From JASFHF01 sp050123375 (lineage in GTDB: Bacteria; Pseudomonadota; Gammaproteobacteria; UBA12402): 64,000 nucleotides of DNA. The stretch's first letter is position 1. Each line of letters opens with the position of its first letter. This document shows, in pieces, positions 8,356-17,678 of this stretch. The DNA lies in NCBI GenBank assembly GCA_050123375.1, contig JASFHF010000005.1:6289-70288 (forward strand). The letters run 5' to 3'. The notes beneath the pieces were generated by a model. That model ran no database searches. It was not told the origin of the DNA and was given only the letters and a program-made list of their open reading frames with translations. The position numbers and the translations under genes are program-made.

Positions 8356-10293
8356 GTGCACCAAAAAAATAAATATGATAATAAAAGCCTACATTTAGGG
8401 CACGACTTATCAAAATTAATATTTAATTTAAATAAATTAATAAATAGGAAAATAAAAGCAATTGGATTTCCAATTGTCTTCTTTTTATTTTATATGATCC
8501 TAAATGAAAAAATAAAAAATTCAACTCTACATAATCATACACATTTTTTAATATTTATGATAATACTTATTTATATTATTTGCTACATTACCTCGTTGAT
8601 CTTGTTAAATGAGTACTATAATATAAAGTTTTTCCATGCAAAAGTAATAACAGGCAATCAATATATAAACTTTACTAACTATACTAAATCTAATAAATAT
8701 GAAAAAATATGGTTATTTACGACTAATGTACCTGTCAAATACTTGATTGCTAATAGTGATATAGTTGCTAATGTATTAAAAAATCATGTAGTAGAGATTA
8801 GACAACGTAAACATAGTTTTACTATGATAGAAATTATTACATCTAGCAAGGTAATTAATTATAAGGAACTTGCTAAATTTGGAGATAGTAATATTATAAA
8901 ATTACAATCAGCCTTTAAATTAAATGGTATAAATATATATAATTGCTCACAAGAACTTGAACAATACAAAGATACTATTTATTTTGATTGTGATGAAAAA
9001 AAATTAAGTTTACTAAAGGTCCTGGATGAAATTAAACACCTTACTGCTATAAGTAACATGACTATATATAGCAATCAGAACACTGACTTTAAGCTAATTA
9101 TAGAAAAACCTGTCGGAATTATTGATTTTACTGAGTTGCTAATAGAAAGCGACTTAGATAAAGAAACTAATATCTTGCTAGGTATAGATAACAATAATAG
9201 AGAAATAGCAATAAGTATTTTTGATATATATCATAGTATTGTAGCAGGTAGCACAGGGTATGGAAAAAGTAACCTAGGACACGTAATAATTAGTAGTTTA
9301 TTAAAATCAGGTCTTGATATAGTAAATGTTTTACTAGACCCTAAAAAATCCGAACTTAAAAGGTATCGTGATATTCAAAATGTATTCTATTCAGGTGATA
9401 AAAAAGAAATAATTAAAATCCTCGAATTATTAGTAATTGAAATGGATAAAAGAAATATCTTATTCGAACAGGATAAATTTATAAAAGATATAGATACATG
9501 GAATATAAAAATGAAACATGATAAATTACCTTATATTGTTATCTACATCGAAGAAATAGCTGACTTGATTTTATCAACTGACAAAGAACTTAAAAAATCA
9601 TTTGAAAACTCAATAATAAGACTTACTCAATTAGGTAGGTCTACAGGATTTAGATTATTTCTTAGCACTCAATTTCCAAAAAAAGAAATCATTAATACAG
9701 TTATAAAAGCTAATTGCGCCACTAGATTTGGATTTGGTACAATTACTAACATAGAATCAAGAGTAATTTTAGACGATGATAAATGTAAAGGACTTAACAA
9801 AGGACAAATGATTTTACAAACTAATGATATAGAAATAAAAATTAAAGTGCCTTTACTAAAAAATAATGTTATCGAAGATATTGTTTATTATCTTGAAGAC
9901 TTGGATAAATTAGCTAAAAAGACCATGAGTATATATTTTATATCGAATATGTCAAATACCCTAAATAACTGTAAGTTAGACGTTAAAAAAGATATACCGA
10001 ATATACCGAATATACCGAATAATATAAATAAAAAAGTTAATATAAATAAAGATAAAGTATTACTCATACGAAAATACAATATTGAAAATGAAAAAGATTT
10101 GTTAAATTTTTACATAGATTGTAATGAAAATAATCAAATATTATCAGTAGATAAAACTTTAAAACATATAAATATAGGTAAAACTAAATTACAAGAGTTC
10201 AGAAAAAAATTAATAACAGATGAATATTTAATTGTGGATAATAAAAAAGTATTCTTAAATAAAAATAAATTAAAAAATTATAAAATATTATAA
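8356..10293 (+). CDS. Membrane-anchored FtsK/SpoIIIE-like DNA translocase
   Basis: 645 residues from a GTG start with GGAG eight bases before it. Two membrane segments lie at about residues 35-50 and 62-85. Walker A GSTGYGKS is at 298-305; Walker B is in YIVIYIEEIADL (about 393-405); LTQLGRSTGFRLFLSTQFP is the downstream FtsK/HerA sensor region. The C-terminal ~100 residues look like a winged-helix DNA-binding domain after a threefold IPN repeat (three copies of ATACCGAAT in the DNA, 10001-10019 region). Such proteins pump double-stranded DNA, as in sporulation and conjugation. In a phage it could act in genome partition, plasmid-like maintenance or replication. Confidence 0.8.
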   Translation: MHQKNKYDNKSLHLGHDLSKLIFNLNKLINRKIKAIGFPIVFFLFYMILNEKIKNSTLHNHTHFLIFMIILIYIICYITSLILLNEYYNIKFFHAKVITGNQYINFTNYTKSNKYEKIWLFTTNVPVKYLIANSDIVANVLKNHVVEIRQRKHSFTMIEIITSSKVINYKELAKFGDSNIIKLQSAFKLNGINIYNCSQELEQYKDTIYFDCDEKKLSLLKVLDEIKHLTAISNMTIYSNQNTDFKLIIEKPVGIIDFTELLIESDLDKETNILLGIDNNNREIAISIFDIYHSIVAGSTGYGKSNLGHVIISSLLKSGLDIVNVLLDPKKSELKRYRDIQNVFYSGDKKEIIKILELLVIEMDKRNILFEQDKFIKDIDTWNIKMKHDKLPYIVIYIEEIADLILSTDKELKKSFENSIIRLTQLGRSTGFRLFLSTQFPKKEIINTVIKANCATRFGFGTITNIESRVILDDDKCKGLNKGQMILQTNDIEIKIKVPLLKNNVIEDIVYYLEDLDKLAKKTMSIYFISNMSNTLNNCKLDVKKDIPNIPNIPNNINKKVNINKDKVLLIRKYNIENEKDLLNFYIDCNENNQILSVDKTLKHINIGKTKLQEFRKKLITDEYLIVDNKKVFLNKNKLKNYKIL

Positions 10294-10342
10294 CTATAAA
10301 TCTTAGCTTCCTAAAAATCAATAAAAAAATGCACACAAAAAA

Positions 10343-10364
10343 AAGACCGTCAATTGACGGTCTT
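10343..10364 (-). terminator. Terminator of the leftward gene array
   Basis: Perfect 22-base palindrome AAGACCGTCAATTGACGGTC plus TT. On the minus strand it is followed by a U-run (the A-run 10336-10344 on the plus strand), so it ends the leftward transcript. The rightward transcript of the FtsK-like gene also meets it, but with a weaker U-tract. Confidence 0.8.
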
Positions 10365-10470
10365 AAATATTTAATAAAAATTTAAAACACTGACATATTT
10401 TTTTAAATATTACCAACATTAATATAATAGGTAATATAAATATTGTTGCAAACATTAATATAATTTTCAT
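10363..10470 (-). CDS. Very small membrane protein
   Basis: 35 residues; residues 2-22 are almost all hydrophobic (KIILMFATIFILPIILMLVI), then KK and a short amphipathic end with one cysteine pair region. Start ATG (10470) overlaps the stop of the upstream gene (ATGA) and AAAGGAG lies nine bases before it. It is the last gene of the leftward array, and its stop lies at the edge of the terminator stem. The function is unknown; single-span phage micropeptides can act on the host membrane. Confidence 0.6.
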   Translation of the reverse strand: MKIILMFATIFILPIILMLVIFKKICQCFKFLLNI

Positions 10471-10976
10471 TGCATTTTCTCCTTTACTGATTTAATTTTA
10501 CTGAAAATGCTTTCTTTATGTACTAAAGTCATAAATTTATTATAAAATGAATCTAATTTATCATCATTAAAACCCATAGGATTTCTAACTTGATATTGAA
10601 CTTCTATTTTATTAGACTCATTAACTGATAAATATTTTTCACAAATTCTGAAATCTTTAATATATATTGTTTCAAGATGTATTAAAGGTTTCTTTTTTTC
10701 AAATGGTGCATCATAATCTTTATTATCTACCATTTCAGTCCAAGAAAATTGTATCTTTTGTTCTTCCAGTAAATACAGATAATTATTTATATCATGTATT
10801 ATATATTCTTTCATTTTTTGATTATCATATTCATACGATAACCAATCATATAATAAAGTTTTCAGTTCTTTAGAAGTCATCGATTTGATTTCTAAATTAT
10901 CTCTTTCTTTTATAAAATTATTTAACTCTAATACGCATTGCACTAAAGTATCTTTAGATATTTTGTTTAATAACAT
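10467..10976 (-). CDS. Unrecognised protein of the leftward array
   Basis: 169 residues. GGAGG stands before the ATG. The protein is mostly helical and highly charged (KELKTLLYDWLSYEYDNQKM), with no known motif. The end overlaps the start of the 35-residue membrane protein. Confidence 0.6.
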   Translation of the reverse strand: MLLNKISKDTLVQCVLELNNFIKERDNLEIKSMTSKELKTLLYDWLSYEYDNQKMKEYIIHDINNYLYLLEEQKIQFSWTEMVDNKDYDAPFEKKKPLIHLETIYIKDFRICEKYLSVNESNKIEVQYQVRNPMGFNDDKLDSFYNKFMTLVHKESIFSKIKSVKEKMQ

Positions 10977-10997
10977 TTCTTAACCCCTCCTAAAATT

Positions 10998-11144
10998 TTA
11001 ATATTTACTTTTTAATTTTTTTAAATTTATTTGTCTAGAACAATATTGTAAAAAGTATTTTAATTCTCTTCCAATCTCTTTATTTTTATTTTGTTCCCAC
11101 TCATAATATAATCTTGTTAATTCTTTAAATTCATCTTTATTCAT
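10998..11144 (-). CDS. Small basic helical protein
   Basis: 48 residues, MNKDEFKELTRLYYEWEQNK then a lysine-rich helix. AAGGAGG precedes the ATG, and the ATG overlaps the stop of the upstream gene (TAATG), giving coupled translation. No family is recognised. Confidence 0.55.
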   Translation of the reverse strand: MNKDEFKELTRLYYEWEQNKNKEIGRELKYFLQYCSRQINLKKLKSKY

Positions 11145-11395
11145 TATTTTTCCTCCTTATTTGCTTTCGATACTATCCTTTTTAAATGATTACATGTCTT
11201 CCATGTATCATTTAATTTCCAGTCTTGTATTACTTCATAAGTATGTTTTATATAATTACCTGTTCTTATGTTTATAATAGCTTTCTCTCTGTCATAATCA
11301 CCATCATAAAAATTATCTGTTACTAAATAAATTGTAACGGTATTATCCTTCTTTGTTATCCAGTCACCTGACTTTACTTTTTTTGTATAAGACAT
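11144..11395 (-). CDS. Small beta-rich protein of the leftward array
   Basis: 83 residues, with AAAAGGAGATATAAAA before the ATG. It begins with a short barrel-like segment (VKSGDWITKKDNTVTIYLVTD) and ends in a basic helix with KANKEEK. The fold may be SH3-like; no specific family is recognised. Confidence 0.6.
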   Translation of the reverse strand: MSYTKKVKSGDWITKKDNTVTIYLVTDNFYDGDYDREKAIINIRTGNYIKHTYEVIQDWKLNDTWKTCNHLKRIVSKANKEEK

Positions 11396-11478
11396 TTTTA
11401 TATCTCCTTTTAATTTTTATTTTTCTATTAATATAGAAATGCTTATAAGGCGATTTTAACGCCAAATAAGCTAATATT

Positions 11479-11907
11479 TTATGTACCTGATACCATGTCA
11501 CATAAATCATTATATGCCTGTATATAATAATGATCTTTGTTTAAATCTTTATACTCTTTTAAATCTTTCTTATAGTCTATTATTTTAAAACACATTTCTT
11601 CAAATTCTATTTGGTCAATTTCAATATCAACAGTCAGATAATAATTTCTTAAATTCTTTACTATTGAAGTATCTAAAATCTTCAAAGTATAATCACGTAC
11701 TAAGTTATATATAGATGACTTAGTATCCTCTTGCTGCTTTTTATTACCTGTCAATATTACTTGTATATCTTCTGTTACTTCAAATAGTTTCTTATGTTTA
11801 TAATGACTATGAAGTTTATCATAATAATTCTTGTAATTTGACTCTAAAATTGCACATTCATTATAAATTTTAAAATAATCTTCACCTTTCATTTTTATTT
11901 TATTCAT
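11479..11907 (-). CDS. Unrecognised helical protein of the leftward array
   Basis: 142 residues. GGAGGAGG lies in the overlapping end of the upstream gene, and ATG (11907) overlaps that gene's TAA stop. The protein is almost all helix, rich in Lys, Tyr and Asp (YYDKLHSHYKHKKLFEVTED). No motif is recognised. Confidence 0.6.
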   Translation of the reverse strand: MNKIKMKGEDYFKIYNECAILESNYKNYYDKLHSHYKHKKLFEVTEDIQVILTGNKKQQEDTKSSIYNLVRDYTLKILDTSIVKNLRNYYLTVDIEIDQIEFEEMCFKIIDYKKDLKEYKDLNKDHYYIQAYNDLCDMVSGT

Positions 11908-12092
11908 TATTCGTCCTCCTCCTCTATTTTAGATAATGATGTTAACATGTTTTTTTCAGATACTATGATTTCATAGCATCCTGGACATTTATCACTTTTT
12001 AAATATTCTTTTAATTCTTCCTTTTCCCATCTAAAAAAGATAGAATCAATTTTCTTTGTATCCGTATTTACTATCATATACACTCCAAACAT
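11907..12092 (-). CDS. Small protein with CPGC motif
   Basis: 61 residues. A short beta-hairpin start (MFGVYMIVNTDTKKIDSIFF) is followed by a helix and KCPGCYEIIVSE. A single CxxC could bind metal as a dimer or be redox active. The leader AAAAGGAGAATAAAAAAAA is the array type. The stop overlaps the next start. Confidence 0.6.
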   Translation of the reverse strand: MFGVYMIVNTDTKKIDSIFFRWEKEELKEYLKSDKCPGCYEIIVSEKNMLTSLSKIEEEDE

Positions 12093-12194
12093 TTTTTTTT
12101 ATTCTCCTTTTCCTTTTTTTATAATTAATCATATATAAGATATTGTGAATATCTTTATATATGATTGAAATAACTTAGTAAGCTTTTAAACTTA

Positions 12195-12533
12195 CTAAGC
12201 TAATAAATTAAACTGTTTGTCAAAATCTAGATCACTTAAAGAAATTAATTCAAATTCCAGCTTCTTTAGTTGCCTTAAATTATATGTTTTACTAGTATCA
12301 ATCTTAAAGCCAAAATCAAGCCGATTTAACAAATTATTAATTGATTCTAGTATTTTATAGTATTTATATATTTCTTTAAGTTCTGTGTTTAATTTTAGCC
12401 TTGATTCATATATTAAAGTTAATAAAGATTTTGACTTAAAATTAATAATAGAACCATTTAAAACCATTTGTATATGAGTTTTATCAAGTTCTATTATTGT
12501 TAGAATTTTTAATATTAATTCTACTCTCATCAT
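12195..12533 (-). CDS. Unrecognised leucine/isoleucine-rich protein
   Basis: 112 residues, preceded by AAAAGGTG rather than the common array leader. Two adjacent ATG codons can serve as start (12533 chosen). The protein is helical and leucine-rich, without transmembrane character. No family is recognised. Confidence 0.55.
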   Translation of the reverse strand: MMRVELILKILTIIELDKTHIQMVLNGSIINFKSKSLLTLIYESRLKLNTELKEIYKYYKILESINNLLNRLDFGFKIDTSKTYNLRQLKKLEFELISLSDLDFDKQFNLLA

Positions 12534-12562
12534 AAAAACACCTTTTAATATGATTTTTATTT

Positions 12563-12847
12563 CTAAATTATTTCTAAACCTGAATAAGATATTAAATAAA
12601 CTTTATATTTATTAAAACTTCTTATAGGTGTATTATAATCCCATTCAAAATTTAAGAACTTATTTAAATTATTAAAATTTTCTTTAAATATTTTATACAT
12701 ATTTTTTTCTTCCATCATTTCAAAACTTAAATAATAGTCATTTGTATGTATTGAAATATTATGTATAAATGTAAAATCATTAAGTGTATTTTTTATTTTA
12801 TTCATATCTTCAAAAACTTTTTCTTTACTAATTTGTGTCTTACTCAT
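12563..12847 (-). CDS. Unrecognised small protein of the leftward array
   Basis: 94 residues, with GGAGGAGG before the ATG. A charged N-terminal helix is followed by alternating strands (FIHNISIHTNDYYLSFEM; VYLISYSGLEII). No motif is recognised. Confidence 0.55.
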   Translation of the reverse strand: MSKTQISKEKVFEDMNKIKNTLNDFTFIHNISIHTNDYYLSFEMMEEKNMYKIFKENFNNLNKFLNFEWDYNTPIRSFNKYKVYLISYSGLEII

Positions 12848-12866
12848 TGTTTTTAGTCCTCCTCCA

Positions 12867-13199
12867 TTATTTTATTTCGATATATAATTTATTATCAAGT
12901 GAATATCGCCATGCATATTCATTGCAGATGTAAGAAAAATAAGCAATACCAATTTCCCAAGATTCATGAGAAAACATATTACTATTTGTCCATTTGTCTC
13001 TAGTGTTGTAGTAGTTCAAATGATCTATTAATGCCATTTTAGCATCAATAGGATTTTTACACTTGTAATAATCTTCAAACATTTTTATTTCAAAGTGTTC
13101 AAAAATTTTTTCATCGATGTTTTTTAAACATGTTCCAAAATGCTCAAATGATAATATTTCTACTATCATACCGTTTTTTAATTGTTCTATTAATCTCAT
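12867..13199 (-). CDS. Unrecognised protein of the leftward array
   Basis: 110 residues, with AAAAGGAGATAAAAAAC before ATG. Aromatic-rich C-terminal half (SHESWEIGIAYFSYICNEYAW). No family is recognised. Confidence 0.58.
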   Translation of the reverse strand: MRLIEQLKNGMIVEILSFEHFGTCLKNIDEKIFEHFEIKMFEDYYKCKNPIDAKMALIDHLNYYNTRDKWTNSNMFSHESWEIGIAYFSYICNEYAWRYSLDNKLYIEIK

Positions 13200-13267
13200 T
13201 GTTTTTTATCTCCTTTTTTTTTTATTGAAATACCCTTGTAAACCTTAATATTCACAAGGATAAAAAT

Positions 13268-13582
13268 TTAAAAATCTTTGTGGTAATTATCGAGGATATG
13301 AGATATTTTAAATTTAAAGTCTACTGTTATATAAACTATATATTTAAAATAATCATAGTCCTCCATATATTCATTCTTATAAAAGTGATGTTTATGATAG
13401 TGTTCTTTTATTATAAGAACATTATCATCTTTAAATATAATGATATTATCTTTATATTCATATTCACTATATTCTATTGGTTTTAATTCTGGCATATCTG
13501 CCTTATCTTCAACAATTACAATATCATCAATTGATTCTTTTAAATTAATTGATTTTAATATTTCCTTTAATTTAATTTTCAT
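13268..13582 (-). CDS. Small acidic protein of the leftward array
   Basis: 104 residues, strongly acidic in the middle (DDIVIVEDKADMPELKPIEY), with a Tyr/His-rich segment (KEHYHKHHFYKNEYMEDYDY). AAAAGGGAGAATGAAAA precedes ATG. Acidic DNA-mimic or inhibitor proteins are common in such phage arrays, but nothing here proves that role. Confidence 0.58.
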   Translation of the reverse strand: MKIKLKEILKSINLKESIDDIVIVEDKADMPELKPIEYSEYEYKDNIIIFKDDNVLIIKEHYHKHHFYKNEYMEDYDYFKYIVYITVDFKFKISHILDNYHKDF

Positions 13583-13667
13583 TATTTTTCATTCTCCCTT
13601 TTATTTTTATTTTTATTGAAAAAAATTACTGCAATGTGATTTACAGTAATTTTGGTTACATTAGTAT

Positions 13668-14468
13668 TTAAGAGTATTTAAGTTCTAATAATTCATCTCG
13701 AAAATAGATTGAAACATTCTTTCTACCATGTCGTATTACCTTAGTATGATTATATTTCATGGTGGACAATAGATTCATTAAACCTGTTGTACTTTGTTTT
13801 ATATCAGTTTGACCAATTTTAACAAACTTCTTATCACTAAGAAATTGTAACAATAACAAGTATTCTTGTATCATTTCATCATAATTATCTTTGCCATATT
13901 GCATATAGTTTAAAACTTCAAGTATATTCTTGATATTAAACCAATCTGAATCATGCAAAAAATGATTGTTTACGATTTTTAAGTTTTCTAACTCAAAGCT
14001 AAAATGAGTTGAAAACTCATTATAATTTTGATAACAATTAATCTTGTTATCAAAAATATTCTCAAAATCATAATCAAATTTTAACATTAATGAATTTTTG
14101 TAGGCTACAAATAATTCATTGAATAACATGTCGTATTGACCATAACCACCATTTTTAAAGTCATAATTATTAATATCAATTTTGTATTTAGACAATATCC
14201 ATTCAAATCTATTGATGAATACTTTTAATGTACTATCAGTTAAAAGCGGTTTGTCTAAAGAATTATCTAAGTCTTGCCTTAAGTCCCAGACTATATAATC
14301 TCTTATTAATTCTTTAAAACTCAATCTATCAGACTTTGATTCAATATAATAATTAGTTGAATTAACCTCAACATAATCAACCATTATACAGTCACTTAAT
14401 CGTCGTCCTAAATGTTTACCATTCTTTAAACCTATAGTTACATTGTTTGTTAATTTTAATTCATTCAT
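13668..14468 (-). CDS. Largest protein of the leftward array, unrecognised
   Basis: 266 residues, with the array leader AAAAGGAGAATAAAAAAAA. The N-terminus (VTIGLKNGKHLGRRLSDC) is basic and Gly-rich; the middle is helical and aromatic; the C-terminus has FVKIGQTDIKQSTTGLMNLL, which could be a helix-turn-helix-like element, and ends with a beta-rich RHGRKNVSIYFRDELLELKY. No family is recognised. Confidence 0.58.
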   Translation of the reverse strand: MNELKLTNNVTIGLKNGKHLGRRLSDCIMVDYVEVNSTNYYIESKSDRLSFKELIRDYIVWDLRQDLDNSLDKPLLTDSTLKVFINRFEWILSKYKIDINNYDFKNGGYGQYDMLFNELFVAYKNSLMLKFDYDFENIFDNKINCYQNYNEFSTHFSFELENLKIVNNHFLHDSDWFNIKNILEVLNYMQYGKDNYDEMIQEYLLLLQFLSDKKFVKIGQTDIKQSTTGLMNLLSTMKYNHTKVIRHGRKNVSIYFRDELLELKYS

Positions 14469-14548
14469 TTTTTTTTATTCTCCTTTTATTTTTATTTTTT
14501 ATTGAAAAAGATAGTCACAAAATGACTTGTAAATACCTTAATTTTTTT

Positions 14549-14935
14549 TTATCTTGGTTTTATCAAGCACACTGGACTTTCTATATCTATTGTGCCTTCA
14601 TTTTTACATTTCAATATCGATGTAAAAAATTTGGTATAAAATTTTCTCTTTCTTTCTAAACTTACATGATATTCAATAATATCGCCAATTATCGTATTAA
14701 ATTGATAATTGGTGAGTTGTAATTCGTCATAACCACGTTGTGTATATGTTATCAAATTACTTTTTACATAATTTGACCATATATAAATAGTTTCTTTTTC
14801 TAATTTTTTTATAATTTTTCCATATGCTTTCTTTAAATTTAAATCATGTTCCATATTAGAACATGATTCATTATTTACGGTATATGTACCGCATATGTGG
14901 CAATATTTTTCATTATTTTTATCAATTTTACTCAT
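14549..14935 (-). CDS. Zinc-knuckle protein of the leftward array
   Basis: 128 residues. Near the N-terminus CHICGTYTVNNESCSNMEH offers three Cys and two His for zinc binding. The remainder is helical and basic, ending ESPVCLIKPR. It has the array leader. A nucleic-acid or protein-binding regulator is plausible. Confidence 0.6.
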   Translation of the reverse strand: MSKIDKNNEKYCHICGTYTVNNESCSNMEHDLNLKKAYGKIIKKLEKETIYIWSNYVKSNLITYTQRGYDELQLTNYQFNTIIGDIIEYHVSLERKRKFYTKFFTSILKCKNEGTIDIESPVCLIKPR

Positions 14936-15015
14936 TGTTTTTTATTCTCCTTTTTATTTTTATTGAAAAAGGTAGTCACACAATGACTTGTGAATACCTT
15001 AGATTATTAATTATC

Positions 15016-15240
15016 TTATTTTTCAAAAATTGAAAAAAAAGATTTTTCAAGATTTTTATCGGCAAATTCTAAACCATCTATATCTTCTATATCTTCTACC
15101 CCTATCCAGGTATAAGAATTAATTTCCCAATCTGCCAAACCTTCACAAAAATTTTCTTCTTCTTCATAAGTAATAAATATATCTTCAATAATGTTACTTC
15201 CATTTAATGTTATTACTGTTAATTTAGGATTCATATTCAT
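15016..15240 (-). CDS. Small acidic protein of the leftward array
   Basis: 74 residues, highly acidic (ITYEEEENFCEGLADWEINS; GVEDIEDIDGLEF). It has the array leader. The charge would allow DNA mimicry, but this is only a possibility. Confidence 0.58.
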   Translation of the reverse strand: MNMNPKLTVITLNGSNIIEDIFITYEEEENFCEGLADWEINSYTWIGVEDIEDIDGLEFADKNLEKSFFSIFEK

Positions 15241-15299
15241 TGTTTTTTATTCTCCTTTTTTATTTTTATTTTTTTTTAGAAAGGGACTTACATCCCTTT

Positions 15300-15731
15300 C
15301 TAAATTGGTTCTTCGTTGCTATAAAAAAATTCTAATTGTTCATTGATATAGTCATAATCAATTATTTCTTTTTGACTATATAAAATATAGTCAAATAATG
15401 CCGCTTTTTCTGTCTCTTCTTTATTAATCACCAAATTTAAATCACTGATGTCGAAATTCATATCGAAATCATAAATTATAATGCGTTGATTATCTATTGC
15501 TTGGTTTCTTTCATTACTGGACAATGATTCTGTTTCCAATTGCCCAGTTTTTAGATTTAGGACAGCGTAACCGTCCTTACACCCTTTAACAAAACCTTCC
15601 CAGGCTTTTGTTAATACTTGGGTTTCATCTAATTGATTAATCAAAGACAATATATCGTCCTTGGTTAATACCTCAATTCTTTCATTTCTTCCTGTACCGA
15701 TGCCTTTTGCTTTTATTGTTGTTTTTTTCAT
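15300..15731 (-). CDS. Unrecognised acidic protein of the leftward array
   Basis: 143 residues. It begins MKKTTIKAKGIGTGRNERIE, has a central segment KTGQLETESLSSNERNQAID and an acidic C-terminus. It carries the array leader, and the palindrome AAGTCCAGTGGACT lies just upstream of its ribosome binding site. No motif is recognised. Confidence 0.58.
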   Translation of the reverse strand: MKKTTIKAKGIGTGRNERIEVLTKDDILSLINQLDETQVLTKAWEGFVKGCKDGYAVLNLKTGQLETESLSSNERNQAIDNQRIIIYDFDMNFDISDLNLVINKEETEKAALFDYILYSQKEIIDYDYINEQLEFFYSNEEPI

Positions 15732-15815
15732 CTTTTTTTATTCTCCTTTTTATTTTTAAGTCCAGTGGACTATTAGTAAAAAGTAATCACGCTTTGACAC
15801 GTGATCACTTGAGAT

Positions 15816-16148
15816 TTAATTAGTTTCAATCAATAAAAAACCTTCGTCCTTGACGAAGTATTTTAAACAAGGTATTCCTTTGTCTTCAATCTGTTTTCCG
15901 TTCTTATAGTGACCTAAAAATACTAGGTCTTCTTTTAATCCATTAACTAATCGATATCTTAAGATACCTATTGTATTAATTTGATACATGTATTCAGTAT
16001 CATTTACTATATGATACCTATTAAATAAGCAATTCATATGATCATATATATTGCTTTCTAATGTACTGTTATCCAAGTATTCCTTAAATACTTTGGATAA
16101 TTTCATAATCTTTTTGTTTGTTAAATTATTAATATCTTTTTTTGTCAT
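15816..16148 (-). CDS. Unrecognised protein of the leftward array
   Basis: 110 residues with the array leader. A basic helical N-terminus (KDINNLTNKKIMKLSKVF) is followed by strands (MYQINTIGILRYRLVNGL) and a C-terminus CLKYFVKDEGFLLIETN. No family is recognised. Confidence 0.58.
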   Translation of the reverse strand: MTKKDINNLTNKKIMKLSKVFKEYLDNSTLESNIYDHMNCLFNRYHIVNDTEYMYQINTIGILRYRLVNGLKEDLVFLGHYKNGKQIEDKGIPCLKYFVKDEGFLLIETN

Positions 16149-16217
16149 CTTTTTTTATTCTCCTTTTTTATTTTTAGTAATCAATAACCAAGCTTTAACA
16201 CCTGGTTATCAAAAAAT

Positions 16218-16697
16218 CTATACTACTATCCTTTTTTTATTTAATTTATCATTTTCATACTTTTTACTACCATATGTCGACCGTATTTGTTCCATTGACC
16301 ATTCTTTTCTATTTCTAGAAAAGCACCAATCCGGCCTATAATACCATTGTTTCTTTCTTGCAGCCCATCTAAATTTTAATGACTTCAAAAGGTCTTTTAT
16401 TGGCCTTGTATTTCCTGATAGCCATATATACCAATTGCAAATTTCGATTTCTATATCATTAAATTTAATCAATTGGTATATGATATCTTTAAATATTTCA
16501 GCTTCATATACTTGACTATCTGCTTTTTTAGTTGACTTTTTATCTTTTAAGTCCTTAATAGCCCTGTCATATTGACTATTAATTTCTTTGATAATACTAT
16601 CATCAACATTTTTATTGATATCTGGATGATATTGTTTGACCAGTTTCCTATAAATATTTTTGATATCATCGATATTTGTACAATCTTTAAAATTCAT
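16218..16697 (-). CDS. J-domain (DnaJ-like) phage protein
   Basis: 159 residues. IYRKLVKQYHPDINKN places the HPD signature at residues 24-26 between two helices, followed by INSQYDRAIKDL as helix III. This is a J domain, which stimulates the ATPase of Hsp70/DnaK. The C-terminal half (WYIWLSGNTRPIKDLLKSLK, then WAARKKQWYYRP) is an aromatic and basic module found after J domains in other phage proteins. It probably redirects host DnaK, for folding phage proteins or host takeover; the client is unknown. It has the array leader. Confidence 0.78.
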   Translation of the reverse strand: MNFKDCTNIDDIKNIYRKLVKQYHPDINKNVDDSIIKEINSQYDRAIKDLKDKKSTKKADSQVYEAEIFKDIIYQLIKFNDIEIEICNWYIWLSGNTRPIKDLLKSLKFRWAARKKQWYYRPDWCFSRNRKEWSMEQIRSTYGSKKYENDKLNKKRIVV

Positions 16698-16779
16698 ATT
16701 TTTTATTCTCCTTGTTTAAAGTCACTAGGACTATTATTTAAAAAAGCAATCACGCTTTGACACGTGATTACTTGTAAAT

Positions 16780-17040
16780 TTATATCTTCTTAATATATAT
16801 CCACCTGTGTGGTGTCTCAGTTTCTAGAACTGGACTTATACCATTTTCGTCAAAAGTTACATTATCATAAATTTTAGTAACTTTAAATCCATCAATTTCC
16901 ACAGTTTCAAAACCATTGGGTAGTTCCGTTATTATTTCTTCCAGGGCATTTTCAGGATTATAGAACCCTTGCCCATTTAAATATGAAAGAAAAGAACTTT
17001 CATATCCTAAATTACATATTACTATTTCGTATTTTTTCAT
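16780..17040 (-). CDS. Small unrecognised protein of the leftward array
   Basis: 86 residues with the array leader. It is acidic and beta-rich (MKKYEIVICNLGYESSFLSY; FETVEIDGFKVTKIYDNVTF). No family is recognised. Confidence 0.58.
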   Translation of the reverse strand: MKKYEIVICNLGYESSFLSYLNGQGFYNPENALEEIITELPNGFETVEIDGFKVTKIYDNVTFDENGISPVLETETPHRWIYIKKI

Positions 17041-17145
17041 AATTTTTTTATTCTCCTTTTTTTAAGTCCAGTGGACTATTATTTAAAAAAGATATTCACA
17101 AAATGACTTATGAATATCCTGGTAATTTATTTATGATAATACTGA

Positions 17146-17580
17146 TCAAAAAAATCCTTTCATATTATTTTTGCATTTTTTTGAAATGCTATTAAATTTA
17201 TTAAATTCAATCTTAAATAATAGATTGTTATGTAAACTCTTAATGTTATGAATAGTATCCAAATAATTGCTTTTAAGCTCTTGTTGATAAAAATGTTTGA
17301 AACTATTATAGACTAAATTTAATTCACAATAATTTAATTGATTTATATCTATATCTTTATGATTTTTTCTAATTTTCATAACATGAAAATTAATGTAATA
17401 ATGATTTTTTTTCTTTTTATCAAGTACGCTAAAAAAATTGACTTTTTCTTTATTACAATAGCATATTGTAATTTTATTTGTATCGATGCATTTTAGTACA
17501 TCTTTTAAAGACATTAATCCATTTTCAAAATCCATTTGATTTAATATGGATTTTTGTATTTGTTTTAATGTTTTTTTCAT
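17146..17580 (-). CDS. Basic protein of the leftward array
   Basis: 144 residues, lysine/asparagine-rich, with the array leader. A helical start (KKTLKQIQKSILNQMDFENG) is followed by VLDKKKKNHYYINFHVMKIR. It may bind nucleic acid because of its charge; no motif is recognised. Confidence 0.56.
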   Translation of the reverse strand: MKKTLKQIQKSILNQMDFENGLMSLKDVLKCIDTNKITICYCNKEKVNFFSVLDKKKKNHYYINFHVMKIRKNHKDIDINQLNYCELNLVYNSFKHFYQQELKSNYLDTIHNIKSLHNNLLFKIEFNKFNSISKKCKNNMKGFF

Positions 17581-17678
17581 AATTTTTTTTATTCTCCTTT
17601 TAATTTTTATTTATTAAAAAAGATATTCACAAAATAACTTATGAATATCCTGGTATATTTATTACTTTTGAATTTGAA

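Noticed and set aside
10667..10873. Reading frames opposite known genes (also 4332-4682, 13280-13486, 32000-32308, 37188-37514, 62881-63105)
   Set aside because: They lie antisense to genes with ribosome binding sites, lack their own sites and have hydrophobic composition typical of AT-rich antisense frames.
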